Assembly: GCA_022709105.1 (NCBI GenBank)
Contig: JAKIXL010000056.1
Location: 1 to 8,580 of the forward strand
DNA from: Thermoplasmatota archaeon
GTDB taxonomy: Archaea; Thermoplasmatota; Thermoplasmata; Methanomassiliicoccales; Methanomassiliicoccaceae
Direction: 5' to 3'
DNA: 8,580 bases
The position numbers were made by a program, and so were the translations under genes. Position 1 is the first letter of the stretch. The number at the start of each line of letters is the position of its first letter. Shown here in pieces: positions 1-5,900 of this stretch. Below the pieces are notes generated by a model. It saw only the letters and a program-made list of their open reading frames with translations, was not told the origin of the DNA and did not search any database.

Positions 1-1
1 T

Positions 2-1846
2 TACGCTTCGGTCTACTCGAGCGGGGCCTGGGGACCGGTGAGCGTGGTCTGCCCGTTCGAGGTCAGTCAAGCCAAGGTGGCGCTGGGAGGCGATGGCCAT
101 GCCATTGCCGTGTGGTCCATTGAAGATAATTCGTCTGGATATTTGACGGAAAGCGCGTTCTACAGCGTGTACAACCCTCCGCACGTGGACCCGTCGGTGA
201 CCATCGGTTCTCCGGGCGAGGGGTTCCTGAGCGGCTCCGATAGCGTTCTAGTGGAGTGGAGCGGTTCCCACGTGGACCACTACACCATGAGCGTCAACGG
301 GGAAGAGCCGGTGAACATGGGGATGGATACCTCCGCGACCCTCGTCGACCTGGAGGACGGAGAGTACAATGTCAACATCACCGCCTACGGCACGGACGGC
401 GGGAGCGCTTACGCCGAGGTCAACTTCACGGTGGACACGACCGCGCCCTCGTTGAACATCATCGTCCCGGCGGTCGGGGCGTGGTACAACGCCTCCAGCC
501 TGAACGCCACCTGGACCGCCTTTGACAAAGGCAGCGGCATCAAGAACGCCTCTGTATCGGTGGACGGGGGAGAATGGATGCTGGCCGAAGGCGATCACTT
601 CATCATCGGCGATCTCGAGGACGGGGCCCACATCATCTCCGTGCGCGTCTACGACAACGCCGGCAACAGCCGGACCTCGTTCAAGCCCTTCTACGTCCAG
701 ACTTCCCTGCCGGTGCTGGACATCACCGCGCCGAGCAGCGGCGCGCTGCTGAGCTCGAGGGACGTCACGGTGATCTGGACAGGTTCCTCCAACTCCACCA
801 TAGGGCGCTACTGGCTCAGCGTGGACGATGGCCCCTTCCTCAACATGAGCAGGAACACCTCGTACCTTCTGACCGGCCTCGCCGACGGCGAGCATAGCGT
901 CACCCTCAGGGCCGAGGACCTGGCCGGCAACTGGAACTCCACCTTCGTCGAGTTCGAGGTCGACGCGACCGCCCCCGTGGTGACCATCACCTCGCCGGAC
1001 GGCGACATGTACACCACCGAGCGCGATGTGACCGTGGAATGGACCATTCTCGAGGAGGGCTCGGGCATCGACAAGCACGAGTACAGCCTTGACGACGGCG
1101 ATTGGACCTCCATCGACGACCTTACCCTGGCCCTGACCGATCTGGAGGACGGTGTCCACGTGTTCAAGGTCAGGGTGACCGACATGGCCGGCAACGTCGG
1201 CGAGGCGTCGGTCAACATCACCGTGGACAACACCCCGCCGACCGCTACCATCGCGCCCAGCGGCAACGGCGTCAGCGTCAACGCCCAGATCGTGGTTACC
1301 TTCTCCGAGCGGATGAACGAGAGCTCGGTGACCATCACGATCGACGGCGTCAGCGGGACGATGGCTTGGGACGGCAACGTGGCGACCTTCACTCCCTCGG
1401 CCTCCCTGGCATACAACACCGAATATGCCGTGGCCGTATCGGGTAAGGACCTGGCCGGCAACGAGATGACCGCGGATGGTTCGTTCAGGACGATGAAGAA
1501 CGAGGGCTCCGTCTCTGGGACCATCAATGGACCTGATGGAAAGCCGCTCGCCAACGCGACGGTGACGCTCAGCAACGGCATGTCCACGACCACCGACGCC
1601 GACGGCCGCTTCGAGCTGAAGGACGTCCCCGCCGGAACCTACACCATGAACATAACCAAGGACGGCTACCTCGCCATGACCAAGACGGTCACCGTGTCCG
1701 CCGGACAGGCCACCGCAATGGAGGCGGTGAGCCTGGCCTCGGCCGCCTCCAGCGGCGACAACGGCCTGATGCTGGGCATCGTCGGCGTGGCCGTGGTGGC
1801 CCTGCTGGCGGCTGGGTTCATCGTGTTCCGGTACAAGAGGAAGTGA
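2..1846 (+). CDS. Surface protein with tandem Ig-like domains, carboxypeptidase-regulatory-like domain and C-terminal membrane anchor (5' partial)
   Basis: The reading frame is open to the left edge, so the GTG at 38 is probably not the true start and the N-terminus, with any signal peptide, lies outside. Counting from that GTG (602 residues), residues 15-46 resemble a blade of an extracellular beta-propeller (GHAIAVW then a Tyr-rich strand). Residues 51-397 form four Ig-like repeats that share an EW/IW strand, a DLEDG-H-V turn and a D-AGN ending. Residues 399-487 resemble a bacterial Ig-like (SbsA/Big_5) domain (VTFSERMNESS). Residues 491-566 resemble a carboxypeptidase-regulatory-like beta-sandwich (G-I-PDGKPLANATVTL, then DGRFELKDVPAGTYT). 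Residues 577-596 are one hydrophobic helix ending in RYKRK, a stop-transfer signal. At least a dozen N-x-S/T sequons fit a glycosylated exterior protein anchored with a short cytoplasmic tail. The ligand is unknown; adhesion or cell-envelope structure is inferred. Confidence 0.85.
   Translation, partial: YASVYSSGAWGPVSVVCPFEVSQAKVALGGDGHAIAVWSIEDNSSGYLTESAFYSVYNPPHVDPSVTIGSPGEGFLSGSDSVLVEWSGSHVDHYTMSVNGEEPVNMGMDTSATLVDLEDGEYNVNITAYGTDGGSAYAEVNFTVDTTAPSLNIIVPAVGAWYNASSLNATWTAFDKGSGIKNASVSVDGGEWMLAEGDHFIIGDLEDGAHIISVRVYDNAGNSRTSFKPFYVQTSLPVLDITAPSSGALLSSRDVTVIWTGSSNSTIGRYWLSVDDGPFLNMSRNTSYLLTGLADGEHSVTLRAEDLAGNWNSTFVEFEVDATAPVVTITSPDGDMYTTERDVTVEWTILEEGSGIDKHEYSLDDGDWTSIDDLTLALTDLEDGVHVFKVRVTDMAGNVGEASVNITVDNTPPTATIAPSGNGVSVNAQIVVTFSERMNESSVTITIDGVSGTMAWDGNVATFTPSASLAYNTEYAVAVSGKDLAGNEMTADGSFRTMKNEGSVSGTINGPDGKPLANATVTLSNGMSTTTDADGRFELKDVPAGTYTMNITKDGYLAMTKTVTVSAGQATAMEAVSLASAASSGDNGLMLGIVGVAVVALLAAGFIVFRYKRK
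188..1228 (+). repeat. Four tandem Ig-like repeats, protein level
   Basis: Four consecutive units of about 86 codons each begin with a short I-x-x-P segment and contain a Trp strand (VEW, ATW, VIW, VEW). They then share a D-G-E/D-W/F-type turn, a DLEDG/LADG turn followed by H or Y, and a closing V-D-T/N-T/A-P linker. The similarity is clear in protein but diffuse in DNA, so this is an old domain duplication and not a recent repeat. The D-x-AGN signature occurs in units 2, 3 and 4 and is missing from unit 1, which has TDGGS instead. Confidence 0.75.
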
Positions 1847-1852
1847 ACCAAC

Positions 1853-1890
1853 GAGGCCGAGAGGCCTCCCCTTCCCATAATATTTCTTTT
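1853..1890 (+). terminator. Hairpin with GAGA tetraloop followed by a T-rich tract
   Basis: GAGGCC (1853-1858) and GGCCTC (1863-1868) are perfect complements around the loop GAGA, a GNRA-type tetraloop. Pyrimidine-rich DNA ending in a T-rich run (TATTTCTTTT, 1881-1890) follows. The hairpin begins seven bases after the stop codon of the surface-protein gene. Archaeal termination relies mainly on the T-tract, so the hairpin may instead protect the mRNA 3' end. No T-tract lies on the other strand, so it is not a good terminator for the converging nikR-like gene. Confidence 0.5.
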
Positions 1891-1947
1891 CAGTTCGGCC
1901 CATGCATCGCGCCGATGCAGCACCCGGTTTCTCTCGACATGCGTCCC

Positions 1948-2325
1948 TTAGAACACGCTGACCGTCACGCGCACGTCCTTCTGCGCGGACAGCTCGGTCA
2001 GCAGCTTGCGCACCTTCGGCGAAGGGCCGTCGAGCACGACCTGCTCCACGCAGCGATGGTCGATATGGGTATGCATGGACGAATGGACTATGTCCGCGTA
2101 CTCGTGAACGATATCATGGACATGGTGCTTCTTGCGATCGGCGTATATCACAGACAGCACGCAGCTCACCCTGCCCTCCAGATCGTTGATCCAGTTGTTG
2201 CCGGACACGAACCGGTGCAGTGCGTCCCGGACCGCATCGGAGCGGGACGAGTAGCCGGCCTGCTTGGCCATCTCCTCGAAGTCCCTCAGCTCCTTGGCAG
2301 ATATCGATACGCTGATCACTACCAT
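1948..2325 (-). CDS. nikR: NikR-like metal-responsive ribbon-helix-helix transcriptional regulator
   Basis: The 125-residue product has the NikR layout. Residues 1-41 are a ribbon-helix-helix DNA-binding domain (strand VVISVSIS, then two helices with SSRSDAVRDAL between). Residues 50-125 are an ACT-like metal-binding and tetramerisation domain. NikR binds Ni(II) through three histidines and one cysteine (H76, H87, H89 and C95 in E. coli), then represses nickel-transport genes. Counterparts H74, H85 and H87 are present at the correct spacing. The expected Cys is at 92, one residue nearer than in E. coli NikR (HTHIDHRC), so geometry or metal preference could differ. The adjacent region is rich in His (KKHHVHDIVH). 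It is the last gene of the leftward cluster, with a TATA box overlapping the stop codon of the preceding gene. The family call is firm; the metal is inferred. Confidence 0.85.
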   Translation of the reverse strand: MVVISVSISAKELRDFEEMAKQAGYSSRSDAVRDALHRFVSGNNWINDLEGRVSCVLSVIYADRKKHHVHDIVHEYADIVHSSMHTHIDHRCVEQVVLDGPSPKVRKLLTELSAQKDVRVTVSVF

Positions 2326-2348
2326 TCTTAACGCCGTGACCTCATGTG

Positions 2349-2359
2349 AAATCAGATTT
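2349..2359. promoter_or_regulatory. Candidate operator palindrome overlapping the nikR-like promoter
   Basis: AAATC-A-GATTT is a perfect 5-bp inverted repeat around a single base. It overlaps the TATA box of the ribbon-helix-helix gene and lies 24 bases before its start codon. A repressor bound here would block the transcription factors, which suggests autoregulation. The site is AT-rich and short, so chance is a real alternative. It does not match the E. coli NikR operator (GTATGA-N16-TCATAC). Confidence 0.3.
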
Positions 2360-2363
2360 AAAT
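2356..2363 (-). promoter_or_regulatory. TATA box of the nikR-like gene
   Basis: ATTTAAAT is centred about 34 bases ahead of the ATG at 2325, which predicts transcription starting near 2333-2335 and a leader of only about ten bases. There is no Shine-Dalgarno sequence before the ATG, which agrees with a nearly leaderless mRNA. The box overlaps the TAA stop codon (2358-2360) of the upstream flavoprotein gene, so the regulator can be expressed independently of that gene. Confidence 0.55.
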
Positions 2364-2942
2364 AATATCTCGCCCCCTCGCGGCCAGCTGCCGCCCCAGC
2401 TCGCGGGACTCCCGCAGCGCGTCAGGATGGTCCTCGATCGATCTGGGCTCCTCGAAACCTGCGTAGGCGAGCACTTGGCAGGGCATCGCGTCGAGCGTGT
2501 GGAACAGCGCCCGGGCGGTGGCCTCCGGAGCGTGGAAGTCGGTGCGCACCCTGGCCCCCACGGCCAGGAGGGCGCCGGCCCGCCTCTTGCCCTTCATGCC
2601 GAGCAGGTACTTCCGACACCAGAAGAGCTGGCATCGGTCTATGAAGGCCTTGGTCTGCGCGGTGACCGATTCGAAGTACACCGGTGACGCGAGCACGATC
2701 GCGTCCGCGTCCTCTATCTTGGGATATAGCGCGGCCATGTCGTCGTTCAGGACGCATCTGATCCCGTCCCGGCAGCCGTCGCACGCGGTGCACGGCCTTA
2801 TGGCAAGGGCGTCCAGGACCACCTTCTCGATAGAAGCTCCCTCCTCCGCGGCCCCCTCCAGCGCCGCGTCCAACAACAGCTCGGTGTTGCCTCCCCGGCG
2901 TGGGCTGCCGAGAACCCCGAGGACCTTGACCGCGCCGCTCAT
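2358..2942 (-). CDS. Iron-sulfur flavoprotein (Isf-like), NADPH-dependent FMN reductase superfamily
   Basis: The 194-residue product has a flavodoxin-like fold. Strand VKVLGVLGSP leads into the FMN-phosphate loop GSPRRGGNT (12-20), and the flavin-side loop SPVYF is at 86-90. Residues 51-63 (CTACDGCRDGIRC) form the compact CX2CX2CX5C motif that distinguishes Isf-type proteins (CX2CX2CX4-7C) from ordinary FMN reductases. It is predicted to hold a [4Fe-4S] cluster next to the flavin. Methanosarcina Isf takes electrons from ferredoxin and can reduce O2 or H2O2, so a redox or oxidative-stress role is likely here, but the actual partners cannot be read from sequence. There is no signal peptide, so it is cytoplasmic. 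The ATG at 2942 is chosen because it directly precedes the first beta strand and has a TATA box 25 bases upstream. The gene lies 34 bases after the receiver gene. Confidence 0.88.
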   Translation of the reverse strand: MSGAVKVLGVLGSPRRGGNTELLLDAALEGAAEEGASIEKVVLDALAIRPCTACDGCRDGIRCVLNDDMAALYPKIEDADAIVLASPVYFESVTAQTKAFIDRCQLFWCRKYLLGMKGKRRAGALLAVGARVRTDFHAPEATARALFHTLDAMPCQVLAYAGFEEPRSIEDHPDALRESRELGRQLAARGRDII

Positions 2943-2963
2943 GCCCCTAAGATGCCTTCCCGG

Positions 2964-2971
2964 AATATATG
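2964..2971 (-). promoter_or_regulatory. TATA box of the Isf-like gene
   Basis: GCATATATT on the minus strand is centred about 25 bases ahead of the ATG at 2942, placing the start site at or next to the start codon (leaderless). It sits in the 34-base gap after the receiver gene, so the flavoprotein gene can be transcribed alone as well as by read-through from the kinase promoter. Confidence 0.5.
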
Positions 2972-2976
2972 CATGT

Positions 2977-3369
2977 TCAGAACCGGTGGCGGGGATCGAT
3001 GTTCTCCAACAGCCTCTCCCTGAGAGTGGAGTAGTAGCGGAACCTCTTGACGATGTAATCGTTCGCGCCCGCCATCCGCGCCTTGGTGCTGAGGTCCGGG
3101 TCGTCCACCGCGGACACGAGCACTATGGGCATCTTGTAGCCCTTGCCCCTGATCCTCCTCAGCAGCTCCAGGCCGGACATATATGGGAGGCGGTAGTCGA
3201 GCACCACGATGCTGTAATGGTTAAGCTGCAGCTTTCCCAGCGCGTCGGCCGGCGTGGTGGCCACATCGAGCTGGAACTCCTCCGCCGGAAGCGTTTCGCG
3301 GCAAAGCTCCAGATGCTCCAGGTTATCGTCGACCATGAGCACCCGGTTGATCATGGCATACCTGCTCAT
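2977..3369 (-). CDS. Stand-alone response-regulator receiver domain
   Basis: The 130-residue product is one CheY-like receiver and nothing more. The acidic pair D14-D15 (MVDDN) binds Mg, D58 (VVLDYRLP) is the phosphoacceptor, S86 (LVSA) is the switch Ser/Thr, and K108 (DYIVKRF) is the conserved Lys. Residues 109-130 are the final helix, so no output domain remains. It presumably receives phosphate from the kinase encoded directly upstream and acts by protein contact, or passes phosphate on. The ATG at 3369 lies one base after the kinase stop and has GGAGGG five bases upstream, which favours it over the Met five codons later. The tight junction suggests translational coupling and fixed stoichiometry. 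Confidence 0.92.
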   Translation of the reverse strand: MSRYAMINRVLMVDDNLEHLELCRETLPAEEFQLDVATTPADALGKLQLNHYSIVVLDYRLPYMSGLELLRRIRGKGYKMPIVLVSAVDDPDLSTKARMAGANDYIVKRFRYYSTLRERLLENIDPRHRF

Positions 3370-3370
3370 C

Positions 3371-5512
3371 CTATCCCTCCGGTCCTCGGGAGGCCTGCGG
3401 CAACAGGACCACGAACACCGCTCCCTTGGAGGGGTCCCCGGGGACCCTGTCCTCAGCCCATACTTTTCCGTTGTAGCGTTCTACCAGCGCGCCGACGACC
3501 GACAGCCCCAGCCCGTGGCCGTCGGAGCCGTGCACGGTGTCCAGGTTATCATAGCGCTTGAACAGCCCCGACTTCCTCTCGTCGGGGATGCCCTTCCCTT
3601 CGTCGATTATCCGGACCTTCCACCACCTCTGCCCGTCCTGGTGGTGTTCCGATATCTCGATCTCCACCGGAGCGCCGCGGCCGTACTTGCAGGCGTTGGA
3701 CAACAGGTTGTAGAACAGGTCCTTGAGGAAGGCGTCGGCCATGGTCGGGGCCTCCTCCACGTCGGAGCTGAACTTTGTCTCGATGTCCTCGTAGACCACG
3801 TTGGAGAATATGTCCTCCTTGGCCTCCTTCATGACCGCGACGATGTCCACCCGCTCCAGGGACGTCTCGGCGCCCTTGGCCCTCAGCCTCGAAAGCTCCC
3901 TGACATCGGCGATCAGCTCGGAGATGTTGTCCGACTGCACCAGGGCGGATCGGACGTACCGGCGCTGACGCTCGTCGAGCTTGGGGTCCTTCAGCAGGAT
4001 CTCCAGGAACCCGTGGATGGGCACGTTGAAGTTGGCGACATCGTGCGTCAGAAGGACATTGTACATCTGGGTATTGGCGGCCGCGGAGCGGATCTTGTCG
4101 TACTGTGACGCGCGATGTATCGACAGCGATGCCTGTAGGGAGAACAGCTCGATGAGCTCGTAGTCCTTGGGGGTGAAGGGTACGCCTGGACGCTTCTCCA
4201 GGGTCATGGCGCCCATGATGTCGTCGGAGAACCGCAGGGGCACGCATATGATCGAGCTGGGGTCCTCGTCCGGCGTCCCCGGCACGGTGACCGCCCGGGG
4301 GTCCAGGTCCGCACGCTCCACCAGCAGACCCTTGCCGGTCCTCACCACGTGCCCGGTGATGCCTTCCCCGACGTTCAGCTCGATGTTGTCCGGAAGATGG
4401 GCCTCGGTTATCCGGGAGATGGTCCTCAGCTTCCCGGCCGAGGGGTCGAGCTTGAATATGAAGCCGTTCTCCGCCCTCACCAGGTCCAGGGCGGTCTGAA
4501 GTATGATGTGCAGCAGCTCGTCCAGCTCCAGCATGGAGGACATGGCCTGGGTCGTTTCATAGAGCCCCCGGAGCTCATCGTTCCTGTGCACCAGCTCGCG
4601 CCTCAGGGCAGCGTTCCTCAGCGATATCCCGACCTGATTGCAGAAAACCTTCAGTATTGGATGATGGGACCTCACCGACGTTCCGCCTCGGCGGGTGCCG
4701 AAGACCGCGCAGCCGTAGGCCTTGTTATTCCAATGTATCGTTATCGCTGCCAGCGAGCGGACCTTCGGTGCGATGCGCAGGGCCTCGGCGATCTCGATGG
4801 GGTCATCGAGCACCAGCTCGCGCCCCCTGCATACACTGGTGTACATCTGGGTGCCGTCGATCAGCGGGCTCTCCAGGACCTCCCTCGCCTCCTTGTAGTC
4901 GATGCCGTGGCACAGCATCAGGGGCTTGTCATCGGGGGTCAGGATGCGGAAGATGGCGAAGTCCAGGCCCAGCGAGGTCACCAGGCGGGCGGTCTCGGCC
5001 TCGATGATCTCCTTCAGGTCGTTGCTCTCCAGGAGGTCCGACGAGGTCTTGGCGAGCACCCGGATCGATTCTATGGAGCGTCCCTCCCGGAGGTCCCGTT
5101 CCTTGGGCCTCTCCTCCCTGAGGACGACCACGACCCCTTCCGCGCTGCCGTGGGCGTCGGTCGTGGGCATCAGGGTGCAGCGGTACTCCGGGGTGCCGAG
5201 CGGCGTGGAGAAGGTGAGCGCGGCCCTTGCCGGTTCCCCGGACAAGGCCTTCCTCAACGCTTCAGAGCATATCTCCCGCTGGGAAGGGGAACCTCCCTTC
5301 AGCAGCAGTTCTTCGAAAAGCACTCCGAGGAGCTCCTTGGAGCCGCGTCCAAGGATGACCTTGGCCCTCTCGCCCACGTGGGCGATGCGCCCGGAAACGT
5401 CCAGGACGATGAGGGGCAGAGGTATGGAGCTGAGCACATGTGCCAGGCTCAGTGAGGACCCGTTGGCGAAAGGTTCCTCTTGAGAGGCCCAGCTCCCCTG
5501 CTCCTCTAACAT
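3371..5512 (-). CDS. Soluble sensor histidine kinase, PAS-GAF-GAF-HisKA-HATPase
   Basis: The 713-residue product has no membrane segment, so it senses a cytoplasmic signal. Approximate domains are: PAS 23-133 (PLIVLDVSGRIAHVG), GAF 152-305, a short coiled linker, and GAF 327-467 (ENGFIFKL, then GEGITGHVVRTGKGLLV). Next comes a dimerisation helix with phosphoacceptor H490 in LLTHDVANFN, a form common in archaeal kinases. The ATPase domain has the N box NLLSNACKYG (N606), G1 box DEGKGIP (637-643), F box LFKRYDN (650-656) and G2 box GHGLGLS (666-672), so the kinase looks active. The frame extends to an ATG at 5641, but the extra 43 codons cross a consensus TATA box, and the ATG at 5512 lies 27-28 bases after it. 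I therefore use 5512 as a leaderless start. The GAF ligands cannot be identified. The partner receiver follows after one base. Confidence 0.9.
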   Translation of the reverse strand: MLEEQGSWASQEEPFANGSSLSLAHVLSSIPLPLIVLDVSGRIAHVGERAKVILGRGSKELLGVLFEELLLKGGSPSQREICSEALRKALSGEPARAALTFSTPLGTPEYRCTLMPTTDAHGSAEGVVVVLREERPKERDLREGRSIESIRVLAKTSSDLLESNDLKEIIEAETARLVTSLGLDFAIFRILTPDDKPLMLCHGIDYKEAREVLESPLIDGTQMYTSVCRGRELVLDDPIEIAEALRIAPKVRSLAAITIHWNNKAYGCAVFGTRRGGTSVRSHHPILKVFCNQVGISLRNAALRRELVHRNDELRGLYETTQAMSSMLELDELLHIILQTALDLVRAENGFIFKLDPSAGKLRTISRITEAHLPDNIELNVGEGITGHVVRTGKGLLVERADLDPRAVTVPGTPDEDPSSIICVPLRFSDDIMGAMTLEKRPGVPFTPKDYELIELFSLQASLSIHRASQYDKIRSAAANTQMYNVLLTHDVANFNVPIHGFLEILLKDPKLDERQRRYVRSALVQSDNISELIADVRELSRLRAKGAETSLERVDIVAVMKEAKEDIFSNVVYEDIETKFSSDVEEAPTMADAFLKDLFYNLLSNACKYGRGAPVEIEISEHHQDGQRWWKVRIIDEGKGIPDERKSGLFKRYDNLDTVHGSDGHGLGLSVVGALVERYNGKVWAEDRVPGDPSKGAVFVVLLPQASRGPEG
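3375..3380 (-). promoter_or_regulatory. Shine-Dalgarno site of the receiver gene
   Basis: GGAGGG lies inside the last codons of the kinase gene and five bases ahead of the receiver ATG at 3369. Its spacing decides between the two in-frame Met codons of the receiver and supports coupled translation of the two proteins. Confidence 0.6.
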
Positions 5513-5535
5513 TGCCGAAACAGATGAGCGCGTGA

Positions 5536-5543
5536 TATTTAAA
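5536..5543 (-). promoter_or_regulatory. TATA box of the kinase gene
   Basis: TTTAAATA reads leftward, with its centre 27-28 bases from the ATG at 5512. This predicts a start site only one to three bases before that ATG. It is the main argument for the shorter kinase, since the longer frame would have to translate through this box (as residues near PLNI). It probably drives the whole leftward cluster. Confidence 0.7.
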
Positions 5544-5652
5544 GGACCAGACACGGTTATCAACCCGCATATGTCTGAGCGGCCCCCGGGCAGCGGGTCC
5601 GCCCCCGCCGCTATGGATAGGCCCGGAAAAATCGCTTCCATCGTGCGTGAGC

Positions 5653-5660
5653 TTTAAATA
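5653..5660 (+). promoter_or_regulatory. TATA box of the predicted small RNA
   Basis: TTTAAATA reads rightward and is identical to the kinase TATA box on the other strand. Its centre predicts transcription starting around 5681-5685, where purines A5683, A5684 and G5685 lie. No protein start codon is near this point. The first real gene, egsA, begins more than 200 bases further on and has its own closer AT-rich element. The reverse reading would place a leftward start near 5630, inside no supported gene. Confidence 0.6.
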
Positions 5661-5684
5661 CGATCTCTCTCTTCGCGCTGTTAA

Positions 5685-5770
5685 GGGACTGGGAGAGGAA
5701 TACCCCCTCAACAATTTCTCCTCCTGTTAGTTTAACCGTGTTCCGCCTGAACAACTCTCCCGTCCCTTTT
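5685..5770 (+). ncRNA. Predicted small structured RNA, unknown family
   Basis: The segment folds on itself through 12 Watson-Crick pairs: GGGAC (5685-5689) with GTCCC (5762-5766), and GGGAGAG (5691-5697) with CTCTCCC (5755-5761), with T5690 bulged. TTTT (5767-5770) follows at once, like an archaeal terminator, and a consensus TATA box lies about 28 bases before the first paired base. Inside are a hairpin AACA/TGTT (5710-5713 with 5725-5728), whose 11-base loop contains TCTCCTCC, and a hairpin TGTTC/GAACA (5739-5743 with 5749-5753) with loop CGCCT. It lacks a tRNA T-arm, box C/D motifs and SRP or RNase P signatures that I would recognise. Promoter, helix and U-tract agree on an RNA of roughly 82-86 bases. 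An alternative is a leader element of egsA. Existence is inferred from sequence only. Confidence 0.5.
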
Positions 5771-5866
5771 CCCTTCGCTCGATGCCCCTCCCCCCAGCCC
5801 CTGTGGCGGCCGGCGAGGGCCTCCAGGTCCAGAGCGTCGCGCGTCATAAGTGGACGGGCAAAAGAA

Positions 5867-5876
5867 GATACTAATA
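5867..5876 (+). promoter_or_regulatory. Probable egsA promoter (weak TATA element)
   Basis: GATACTAATA is the only AT-rich block near egsA and is centred about 29 bases before the ATG at 5901, predicting a nearly leaderless mRNA. No Shine-Dalgarno site precedes that ATG, which fits. The match to the TATA consensus is poor, so transcription could also come from the stronger box at 5653-5660. Confidence 0.4.
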
Positions 5877-5900
5877 GGCGGCTATGGTTAGGGTGCTCCG

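Larger units (their letters stand above)
5513..5900. other. Divergent intergenic region between the kinase and egsA
   Basis: These 388 bases hold no convincing protein gene. They contain, left to right: the kinase TATA box (5536-5543), a GC-rich stretch with no assigned role (5544-5652), a rightward TATA box (5653-5660), the predicted small RNA (5685-5770), a C-rich stretch (5771-5850), and an AT-rich element just before egsA (5867-5876). Minus-strand frames crossing it have codon use unlike the neighbouring genes (for example GTT, AAA, CTA, ACA, GGA and ATT in a row of mixed codons). Confidence 0.7.

Noticed and set aside
248..1903. A 551-codon open frame on the minus strand
   Set aside because: It lies wholly antisense to the surface-protein gene. 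Its product is low-complexity (Gly, His, Arg, Val) with no recognisable domain, as expected for antisense frames in GC-rich coding DNA.
4349..5455. Long plus-strand frames opposite the kinase (also around 3254-4108)
   Set aside because: They are antisense to a kinase whose domains are clear from end to end, and their products have no domain logic.
5262..5714. A 150-codon minus-strand frame at the 5' end of the kinase
   Set aside because: It overlaps the kinase in another frame, and its sequence is Arg/Gly/Pro-rich without domain features.
5685..5770. tRNA or 5S rRNA reading of the structured segment, including the minus-strand word GGAACACGG that resembles a 5S rRNA motif
   Set aside because: The segment has a 12-bp end helix and no T-arm, so it is not a tRNA. 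At about 82 bases it is far too short for 5S rRNA. The minus strand lacks a promoter and U-tract in the right places.
5611..5847. A 78-codon minus-strand frame crossing the intergenic gap
   Set aside because: It has no recognisable family and a highly basic product. Its codon use changes midway and does not match nearby genes, and it runs through the predicted RNA helix and over the rightward TATA box.
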